DNA from: Aphrocallistes beatrix
Taxonomy: Eukaryota; Porifera; Hexactinellida; Sceptrulophora; Aphrocallistidae
Reading direction: 5' to 3'
DNA length: 64,000 bases
NCBI GenBank assembly: GCA_963281255.1
Contig: OY725488.1
Span: 12,249,524 to 12,313,523 of the forward strand
Part shown: piece after piece, positions 34,868 through 43,462 of the stretch
Layout: each line of letters begins with the position of its first letter
Position numbering within the stretch: the stretch's first letter is position 1
Program-made: the position numbers and the translations under genes
The notes under the pieces: generated by a model
What the model saw: only the letters and a program-made list of their open reading frames with translations
The model's database searches: none
Told to the model about the DNA's origin: nothing

Positions 34868-35400
34868 ATGCCGCACCTCCAAGATGTGGTAAAGCATCTT
34901 TTGCAAGAGCTGTGTTCTGATTGTTCAAAGTTGGTGGATATTGTTAGTTGTTTGCCTGCTAGTTCTGCAGCCGCAGAGCGAGTGTTCTCTGTTCAAAATA
35001 GAATTAAGAACAAATACCGAAACAGGTTATGTATCCACGTTCTTGATCAACTAATGACGACGATACTCCTGGAAGTTCAAAAGTGTATGAATCCAAGGCA
35101 ATTGAGCAGTGATGTTCCGCGAAAGATAGAAGAGTATGCAAAAGCAAATCTGGTGTAAAGAAGATTAAATCCAACTTACTCAGTGCAATCCCCTGAAAGA
35201 GTGCATTGGATCTAGACAGTGATACAAGTGAAGGTGAAGATTCCATCCCTGAAGGAGATTATCCTGACAATGAAGATGGAGATTCAGACTGGTTCGAGGA
35301 GCAACATTTAGACAACGAACATGTCACAAACAAAGAAGCAGAGGTCAAATGGCCTAGCACTGAGACATATGTGAAGGCTGAGAAAGTGATTGATATTTAA
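34868..35400 (+). pseudogene. hAT transposase C-terminal remnant
   Basis: The frame 34,868-35,158 contains SSAAAERVFSVQNRIKNKYR and then RLCIHVLDQL, the hAT C-terminal dimerisation motif. An acidic frame (35,206-35,400, rich in Asp and Glu around DLDSDTSEGED) follows after a stop and may be the tail of the same product. The N-terminal BED and catalytic regions are absent. It could have supplied transposase for the 8-bp-duplication MITEs, but no terminal sequence here links them. Confidence 0.7.
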
Positions 35401-35833
35401 TAGTAAATTTTATTGAGTTAGCATGAAATAACATGGAAGCAGTTATTATGTCCTAAGTTTCTCTTATAGTAAGTATACCAACAAACTAAAATAGGAAAAA
35501 TTATTGTATATACCCTCTAATTTGGGCATGCCTATTTTCCGTCACCCACTCAAAAGGTCAATTTTCCGGGGGGTAAGATCGAAAAAGGAGAAAATTCCAG
35601 GGGGTACCCTCCTAATTGCTTAGAGGGAACACTGGGGGGAACAGTTGCCTTTATTCAGACGTTCAGAGAGGAAAAATAATTTTCTGGAGAAATCTAATTT
35701 GCTCCGTCTTGTACTACCTAGAAACTATTTAAAAATTGTTACACTCATTTCAGAAGTGTGCCACTATACATAGCATTGTAGGCAAACTGAAAACTGACTG
35801 TTACTCCAGCATTGATAACTGTGGTTAAATATC

Positions 35834-36010
35834 GGGCATGCCTAGTTTACGGGACGGGACAGAAAAGGTGCCTAATTTACGGGACGGGACAGGTTAAGAT
35901 GCCTAATTTACGAGATGGGACGGGTCAAGATGCCTAAATTACGGGACGGGACAGGATTTAGTACGTTAGTACATAATTTGCCGGACGGGACAGAAAAATA
36001 CCTAATTATA
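35834..36010 (+). repeat. Left terminal array of the OTU transposon
   Basis: Five spaced copies of a motif close to GCCTAATTTACGGGACGGGACAG. The mirror-image array is at 43,311-43,454. Confidence 0.9.
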
Positions 36011-36316
36011 CAGTCAAGTTGATTCAAGGTATTGTGACATCGATTAATCGCGAAAACTGCTTAAATCTCCAGGAATAGAATCAGGGGCGGTCACAAGAAT
36101 TTTCTAAACCGGGGAAAGCGGAGAAACAAACTCGGGAAAATGATCCTGCTGCCCCCCCCCCCCTTGGGAACGATCCCGAGTAGGATAGTCTTCATACATA
36201 GAATTTAGTATTAAATACCATTGGTTAATTGGGAATTCTGCTTAATTAATCGGGACAAAGTATCACGACCCAATGTGTTCTGATTAAGCGATTCATTGTA
36301 CCCGAATAATTATATA

Positions 36317-36401
36317 CAGTGAAGATTGGATATAACGACGTACATCGGGCAAGAGAAAAATGTCGCTATTTGCGCTTTGTCGTTATATCCAATCTTCACT
36401 G
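36317..36401. mobile_element. 85-bp pogo-like MITE inside the left arm
   Basis: The ends CAGTGAAGATTGGATATAAC and its exact reverse complement pair over 23 bp. TA flanks at 36315-36316 and 36402-36403. The right arm lacks it, so it landed after the parent element formed. Confidence 0.93.
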
Positions 36402-36448
36402 TAGTACATATGGGTGTGAAGTTAGCAGCACGTTCAGCAGCGAAAAGT

Positions 36449-37700
36449 GAGCAGGGAATAATTAGTCCTAGTTTCACAGTGCCTTATAGGATCTTGATCA
36501 AATTTGAAACAGAACATTATGAGCGAGGTAGTTTTGTGCCATTTTAATATCTAACGCCTACTACTTAAAACCACATGACAATGACGATGCAAATTTGATG
36601 AAATTTCTATAGGATTTCACTATAGCTCAAAGTGAGCAGGGTATAACTAGTTCTAGTTTCACAGTGCCTTATAGGATCTTGATCAAATTTGAAACAGAGC
36701 ATTATGAGCGAGGTAGTTTTGTGCCATTTTAATATCTAACGCCTACTACTTAAAACCACATGACAATGACGATGCAAATTTGATGAAATTTCTATAGGAT
36801 TTCACTATAGCTCAAAGTGAGCAGGGTATAACTAGTTCTAGTTTCACAGTGCCTTGTACGATCTTGATCAAATTTGAAACAGAACATTATGAGCGAGGTA
36901 GTTTTGTGCCATTTTAATATCTAACGCCTACCACTTAAAACCACATGACAATGACGATGCAAATTTGATGAAATTTCTATAGGATTTCACTATTGCTTAA
37001 AGTGAGCAGGGTATAACTAGTTCTAGTTTCACAGTGCCTTGTACGATATTGATCAAATTTGAAACAGAACATTATGAGCGAGGTAGTTTTGTGCCATTTT
37101 AATATCTAACGCCTACCACTTAAAACCACATGACAATGACGATGCAAATTTGATGAAATTTTTATAGGATTTCACTATAGCTCAAAGTGAGCCGAGTATA
37201 ACTACAGGGTGATCCAAAAGTTCTGCAACTATAAATTCTACTTCATTGATAATTTAGTTTAACTTTAAATCGGTTTGCATCTATGGAATCTACCACTATT
37301 TTTATCTTCCTAAAGTCAGTTATTAATTCAAAATACTAAAATATGACTATTTCTTTTGGTTTATTGACCGGGAATCACCAATAAGAACAACAATTGTTAA
37401 AGTATATTCATAGAATGTACCAAGCATTCGAGATTTTTTCTTTTGATTTTTCTCTTTTTGCTAGACACACAAACATTTATGATCCACCTTAGCAAATATA
37501 TTAGGAAATACAGGCAATTGGATTGCAAAATAATTGAAATAACCCTTATAATTTTCAAATAAAACGAAATGTCGGATGTTAGATCCTCATGTGTACAAGT
37601 ATAATAGTTCAGCAAAATTTGTTGCAGAACTTTTGGATCACCCTGTAGTTCTAGTTTCACAGTGCCTTGCAGGATCTTGATCAAATTTGAAACAGAACAT
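36449..37700 (+). repeat. 185-bp tandem repeat, left arm
   Basis: The marker GAGCAGG or its variant starts at 36,449, 36,634, 36,819, 37,004 and 37,189, exactly 185 bp apart. The last unit is split by the MITE at 37,205-37,645 and resumes at 37,648 before ending near 37,700. Confidence 0.95.
37205..37645. mobile_element. Tc1/mariner-type MITE inside the satellite array
   Basis: Ends CAGGGTGATCCAAAAGTTCT and AGAACTTTTGGATCACCCTG. TA flanks at 37203-37204 and 37646-37647. The neighbouring repeat units give the uninterrupted site TATAACTAGTTCTAG. Related to the element at 6,767-7,349. Confidence 0.96.
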
Positions 37701-38008
37701 TAGAATAGAATATACTATAAGTGGTAATTCATAATATTAAATTTTACAAATTAATAATAGTGCCTCCGATCTTCTAGAATTTCAATGTACAGAGGAAACC
37801 TGGAATCCATACAGTTTAATGCGATGATTTCGAGTCTTGGTCAAACCTGTTACGATTATTGTCCAACAATTTGATGAATTCACCAGAGAGCTAAGATTAA
37901 CATCCAGTGAAACCAAAACTTAGTTTTACGCGGATGATGATGAATATGTACTAATACAATATAACTAATTAATTGATATCACTTGTGATTAACCAATGCG
38001 AAAATAAA

Positions 38009-38584
38009 TCTTATATATTAAAACTCTAGGATTTTTTGTTTGTTTGTTTGTCCGAATTGATTGAAGAATTGACAAGTCGTAGAGCTACGAAAATTGGCAT
38101 GTAGGTGTCAAATGATGAATCTAGGATTAAGTTCGAAGATCTAAGCGAAATGTTTGTACCTCGCTGAGATAGGTGACAAAATGTGCTGACCAATCAAATT
38201 CGATTATTTTATAATGCAAATACATTGGAATAAAATGGTAGTGACTTATGCATACAATCAAAAGGACTATTTGTGATTGAAATTAATTGGTTTATGTGAG
38301 AACCAATCAATTATCAGCCTTTTATAATGCCATTCACACGATTCTATTTCATATAAATGATTGAATACTGCTATTTGAGTCTATTATTTGATTGTTAACA
38401 ACAATTATTCTGCTACCGTTCTGATTTCATAAATGTAACCGTAGACAAATGACAATCCAGCGTACTTAGTATAAAACAGGAAAGTGACGTATTGTTTCTC
38501 TAATATCCGCAAGCGCCCACTGGGGAAATCTGCAGACACGTAGTGTCTGCAAGCCGCGCAGCGTAAGCAAGCGAAGCGCGCTTG
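38009..38584 (+). mobile_element. Helitron-like element, copy A
   Basis: Starts TCTTATATATTAAAACTCTA after an A. Ends with the GC-rich double hairpin and CAAGCGAAGCGCGCTTG. Its 5' boundary is fixed by the uninterrupted site in transposon copy 1 (minus strand near 22,000), where AAAATAAA runs straight into CGTAATATGG. It is non-autonomous; no Rep-helicase is encoded. Confidence 0.85.
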
Positions 38585-38949
38585 AATAATTATATAATAA
38601 TTATATAATTATTATATAATTATTATAAAATAATTATATAATAATTATAAAATAATTATATAATAATTATATAATAATTATATAATAATTATATAATAAT
38701 TATATAATAATTATAAAATAATTATATAATAATTATATAATTATTATATAATTATTATATAATTATTATATAATTATTATAAAATAATTATATAATAATT
38801 ATATAATAATTATATAATAATTATATAATAATTATAAAATAATTATATAATAATTATAAAATAATTATATAATAATTATATAATAATTATAAAATAATTA
38901 TATAATAATTATATAATAATTATATAATAATTATAAAATAATTATAAAA
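38585..38949. repeat. AT-only tandem array between two Helitrons
   Basis: About 365 bp of ATAATTAT and TAATTATA variants with occasional AAAATA. It is self-complementary throughout. It is bounded precisely by the 3' end of copy A and the 5' end of copy B. Confidence 0.95.
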
Positions 38950-39724
38950 TCTTATATATTAAAATGCTAGGATTTTTTTTGGTTTGTTTGTTTGTTTGTC
39001 CGAATTGATTGAAGAATTGGCAAGTCGTAGAAATACGAAAATTGGCATGTAGGTGTCAAATGATGAATCTAGGACTAAGTTCTAAGATCTAAGCGAAATT
39101 TCCACACCTCTGCAAAAAAAATGTAAAACAATTTTTCACACCTTTCTATACAAAATATATGACTACACTATCACAATAGAAATCATTGTACAAGTACGAC
39201 ACTACAATAAATAGATCGTCATTGTTATTAATACTTCAAAGCAACTTATGCTTGATTTCTTAAATGCATTATAGTGTATGGCAATAAAAAAGATTATGTG
39301 CATATTTTCACACCTTTATATACATATTTTCACACCATTTGATGAATTTTGAAAATAATGCTAGAGATTAGCTTCCAACGGGTGACATGGGGTTTTCAGG
39401 GGTGTAGATTTCGATTATCATATTTTCGAGTAAATTTGACGATCAATCTGTTTACTTTTGTTTACAATAGATATAAAGTAAACAAATCACAAAAATGGGT
39501 TAGAGACTAGCTTCCAACGGTTGACATGGGATTTTTAGTGCTCTAGATTTCGAATATTATATTTTCGGATCCATATGAGAAATTATTCGTTGACCTTTGT
39601 TTACGATATTTATATAAAAAAATTCCAAAATATGTTAGATTGAGTAACTCCAGGCGTCCGAGGGCGACTCTGCGGACACGCAGTGTCCACAAGCCGCGCA
39701 GCGCAAGCAAGCGAAGCGTGCTTG
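38950..39724 (+). mobile_element. Helitron-like element, copy B
   Basis: Starts TCTTATATATTAAAATGCTA and ends CAAGCGAAGCGTGCTTG, followed by TGTAATATGGTTTC, which is the right side of the original target. The interior contains two copies of an about 130-bp block (ATTAGCTTCCAACGGGTGAC and ACTAGCTTCCAACGGTTGAC). The last four bases CTTG differ from the usual Helitron CTRR. Confidence 0.85.
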
Positions 39725-39989
39725 TGTAATATGGTTTCGAATGAAAATATTTTCAAAATACTATACTTGTAGTAATATTTAAATGATAAAACTATCTAAA
39801 ATCACTATTTGCTACTTATACAATTCATTGTTAACAAATCGATTTGGTTCATTTGATGTGTGCAGATTACTCGAATGGTCACTTTTTATTCTTAGGGTTT
39901 CCATCACAGCTGAATAGATTTTTTTAAAAATTTTAGAAAATGGTGATAACAAATTTATAATTTGTCAGAATCTACCTTCGAAGATACTA

Positions 39990-41192
39990 AATGCTTTATC
40001 GAGATTTGAATTGCGTAAATTTACTGAACTGGAAAATCTTAACCTGACTAGAAATTGGCGTAATCCGTTTGGTTTTTGGGAAAGCTCGCAAAATGGTATA
40101 TGGTCGAAATCGTCTAGAACTACGAGCAAAGCTTATGAATATATGGCGCAACAACAGATACAACATTCAATCACAGGTTCAAACAAATTTTATCACTACA
40201 TCCTTACCTATAAGTATTCAATTTTCTGATCTACCGTGTGAAGTTTTATCAGATTTTGTAAGTATATCGTGTCCATTAGCAGAAAATAATTTTCGTGATG
40301 ATGCTAACTTATCAAATAGGAATGATTTAACCCATGAGATTGAACAAGGCGAGATTCATTTAATAATGCATGAACAGGGATGGAAACAGCTAAGCTGTTA
40401 ACAGCCAACGCAAAATTGTGGCTGTGAACAGCTATCGCAAAATTTTAATTTATATCTGTCTATCTATTTATATTCCCCAAATTTGAGATAAATTATTCAA
40501 AAATATAAATTGGGCTGTTAACAGCTCGAATTGGCTGTTAACAGCTCAAATTGGGCTGTTAATAGCTCGAATTGGCTGTTAACAGCTCAAATTGGGCTGT
40601 TAACAGCTCGAATTGGGCTGTTAACAGCTCAAATTGGGCTGTTAACAGCTCAAATTGGGCTGTTAACAGCTCGAATTGGCTGTTAACAGCTCAAATTGGG
40701 CTGTTAACAGCAAAAGAATTTGCTTTAAAAGCTCAAATAACAGCAGAGCTAGACTGTTAATTGTTTGGAAATTGTAGCTGTTAACAGCCAATTGTGAGCT
40801 GTTAACAGCATTTTCACCATCCCTGTGCATGAATGGTTAAGAATCGTTTTTTGAAATTAAGAACAAATTAGAACCAGAATGCAATTTCAATAGATCATTT
40901 CGCGAATCAAGTATCACAAAGTCGTCATTTAGCAGGCGAGAGAAGGGAAACTATATCAGAACAACTCAGAATAAAAGTGTTTCAAATTTCCATTATTCTC
41001 TGTTCACTGAACCTGACATTTTTACTGCTGCGAAACATGGTAACTTTAATTCTTTGCATTCAACTGATGTACTCAGAAAAGTAAAATCCTAACACATGTC
41101 AAAATCCAGGTTTAACAATGACATGTGGCAAGAGTCAGTACCCAACTATATTTTAAAAGTACTGTCATACGCAGGTGAAAAGATGAATGGAA
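39990..41192 (+). pseudogene. Transposase remnant of OTU-transposon copy 2
   Basis: Matches the N-terminal parts of the copy-1 transposase: NWRNPFGFW, then KMVYGRNRLELRAKL, then the IEQGEIHL stretch. It is interrupted at 40,375 by a hAT MITE and shifts frame around 40,080. From about 41,190 the sequence jumps directly to the OTU-side segment, so the central part with the candidate Asp and CxxH motif is deleted. It could not make an active transposase. Confidence 0.75.
40375..40825. mobile_element. hAT-type MITE with internal 20-21-bp tandem repeat
   Basis: Ends CAGGGATGG and CCATCCCTG. A perfect 8-bp target duplication, TGCATGAA, lies at 40367-40374 and 40826-40833. The uninterrupted site survives in transposon copy 1 (near 21,340, minus strand). 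From about 40,509 to 40,712 about ten copies of a TTGGGCTGTTAACAGCTCAAA-like unit each contain the 12-bp palindrome GCTGTTAACAGC. Single copies of the palindrome also sit near both ends. Confidence 0.95.
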
Positions 41193-41840
41193 AAAATGGA
41201 GCAATGCATTATGATGATAGCATTGATGACGAACCTATCTCCGTTGAAGGGATTACATTTTTTTATCACGGAAATTTCAAGCCAGTAATACAAAGCTGGC
41301 AGAAAGAAAAATGCAAATTTCTGCAAATGACGTATACAAAGGGTGTTTTGTATGAGAACGAAGCTATTGAAAAATCCCTGGAAATTCGACAGCTAATACC
41401 TTCTAGAGAGAACAGAATCTCACCAGCAGATGGCAATGGCCTATTTAGATCACTGTCTTACGTAATTGCAGGGACAGATAGCTATCACCAACAAATAAGA
41501 GGGCTCTTAATACAAAATATGAAAGGAGAATATATAGAAACATGCTCGAAGTATTGTAACGCTCGAAATGATTTGCTACCCGAAGCGCGTTGCAACACAA
41601 TAGAAGAATATCTAAAAATAAGCTTGATGGACCGATTAGGATCTTGGGGTACTGACTTATATATTCTTAGCAGCACAGATCCTAGGTACTGACATTTTTG
41701 TCTACAAAGATGAAAGCAAATGTTAGATGAAATTTTCAGCGTATGGGTTCAATGATAAGCATTCTTCTCATAACCTGACAGAGACTAGGATTTACCTGAG
41801 ATTGTTTAGAGATCATTTTCAACCAGTAATACAGGTGAAA
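41193..41840 (+). pseudogene. OTU domain remnant, catalytic Cys replaced
   Basis: Aligns with the OTU frame at 18,747-19,502. It reads ADGNGLFRSL where copy 1 reads DGNCLFRSL, so the nucleophile codon is GGC (Gly), with an Ala codon also added just before. The helix after WG is disrupted (frame change near 41,660) and the 198-codon frame stops at 41,692. The sequence for the terminal His segment still exists in another frame to about 41,825. Inactive as a peptidase. Confidence 0.8.
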
Positions 41841-42029
41841 GAAGTTGGAAGCATACAAATAGGATCACAAACCAAATTAATTGATCATTTTGGATGAAAA
41901 TGTTGGTTAACGAGATTTACTTATACAAGGATTAGCCTTGACATACATTAGGATAGCGTATTGTGAAATTAGAAGCTATAGAATAATCTAAATGTGTTAT
42001 ATTGTTAGTCAGTAATCAATTCAATAGTT

Positions 42030-42790
42030 GCACATTGCTCACTAGCTATAGTGAGTTAAATAGAAATGTCCATTTTTTGCATCATCATTGTCACGTGGTT
42101 TTAATCGGGAGGTGTTAGATATTAAGATAACATAATGCTACCTCACTCATAAAATGTTTTGTTTCAAATTTGATCAAGATCCTATAAGGCACTGTGAAAC
42201 TAGAACTAGTTATACCCTGCTCACTTTGAGCTATAGTGAAATCCTATAGAAATTTCATTAAATTTGCATTGTCATTGTCATGTGGTTATAATTGGGAGGC
42301 ATTAGATATTAAAATGGCACAAAACTACCTCGCTCATAATGTTCTGTTTCAAATTTTATCGAGATCGTACAAGGCACTGTGAAACTAGAACTAGTTATAC
42401 CCTGCTCACTTTGAGCTATACAGAAATCCTATAGAAATTTCATCAAATTTGCATCGTCATTGTCATGTGGTTATAATTGGGAGGCATTAGATATTAAAAT
42501 GGCACAAAACTACCTCGCTCATAATGTTCTGTTTCAAATTTTATCGAGATCGTACAAGGCACTGTGAAACTAGAACTAGTTATACCCTGCTCACTTTGAG
42601 CTATACAGAAATCCTATAGAAATTTCATCAAATTTGCATCGTCATTGTCATGTGGTTATAATTGGGAGGCATTAGATATTAAAATCGCACAAAACTACCT
42701 CGCTCGTGATGTTCTGTTTCAAATTTGATCAAGATCCTATGAGGAACTGCCAAGTTATAAACAATTATACCCTGCTCACTTTTCACTGCT
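42030..42790 (-). repeat. 185-bp tandem repeat, right arm
   Basis: The marker TATACCCTGC starts at 42,211, 42,396, 42,581 and 42,766, exactly 185 bp apart. Orientation is opposite to the left arm. The outer edge continues into CACTGCTGAACGTGCTGCTA, the mirror of the left-arm segment at about 36,420-36,445. Confidence 0.95.
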
Positions 42791-42855
42791 GAACGTGCTG
42801 CTAACTTCACATCCATGTAGTACATAACTGTATTGTGAATTGTAGAATAAATATT

Positions 42856-43214
42856 GAGATAATGAATAACATACATAGTTAATAGAATATACGTAGTCTA
42901 GTGAATAACATACATAGTTGATAGAATATACGTAGTCTAGTGAATAACATACATAGTTGATAGAATATACGTAGTCTAGTGAATAACATACATAGTTGAT
43001 AGAATATACGTAGTCTAGTGAATAACATACATAGTTGATAGAATATACGTAGTCTAGTGAATAACATACATAGTTAATAGAATATACGTAGTCTAGTGAA
43101 TAACATACATAGTTAATAGAATATACGTAGTCTAGTGAATAACATACATAGTTGATAGAATATACGTAGTCTAGTGAATAACATACATAGTTAATAGAAT
43201 ATACGTAATCTAGT
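42856..43214. repeat. 39-bp tandem array in the right arm
   Basis: About nine copies of a 39-bp unit, each with GTGAATAACATACATAGTT and GAATATACGTAGTCTA. Being a multiple of three, it leaves an open minus-strand frame repeating 13 residues, which is an artefact. There is no equivalent in the left arm. Confidence 0.95.
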
Positions 43215-43310
43215 GAATAATGGGATGACTAAGTGTCACAATACACTGAATCGACTCGACTGTAATGAGGTATTTTTGTCATGTCTCGCAAATTAAGTAC
43301 TGACAAAAGT

Positions 43311-43454
43311 TTTCCGGAATGATTCTGTCCCGTCCCGTAAATAGGCATCTTAACCCGTCCCGTAAATTAGGCATCTTGACTCGTCCCGTCCCTTAAATTG
43401 GGTACCTAGATTTTCCGAAATGGTCCTGTCCCGTCCCGTAAATTAGGCATGCCC
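43311..43454 (-). repeat. Right terminal array of the OTU transposon
   Basis: Four copies of a CTGTCCCGTCCCGTAAATTA-like motif, the mirror of the left terminal array. It ends GGCATGCCC immediately before the target duplication. Confidence 0.9.
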
Positions 43455-43462
43455 TAAATATC

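Larger units (their letters stand above)
35834..43454 (+). mobile_element. Complete foldback-type OTU transposon (copy 2)
   Basis: The termini are GGGCATGCCTAGTTTACGGG and, inverted, GGGCATGCCTAATTTACGGG. The target duplication TAAATATC is exact at 35826-35833 and 43455-43462. The uninterrupted site is recognisable at about 32,930 in a related repeat (GATATCTCATAGTTTGAACC). Inside each end lie tandem copies of a GCCTAATTTACGGGACGGGA motif, then a shared GAAGTTAGCAGCACGTTCAG segment, then 185-bp tandem repeats in opposite orientation on the two sides. The centre has transposase and OTU remnants. This architecture matches foldback (FB/NOF-like) Mutator-superfamily elements. Length is 7,621 bp including at least five later insertions. 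Confidence 0.9.

Noticed and set aside
36449..37700. CRISPR-like array
   Set aside because: The 185-bp units are contiguous with no unique spacers and lie in transposon arms of a eukaryotic genome.
40572..40760. Frame repeating NSSNWAV as a secreted repeat protein
   Set aside because: It is the translation of the GCTGTTAACAGC array inside a MITE with a clear target duplication.
42879..43067. Minus-strand frame repeating MLFTRLRIFYQLC as a repeat protein
   Set aside because: The 39-bp tandem unit is a multiple of three, so an open frame follows automatically; there is no start context or other support.
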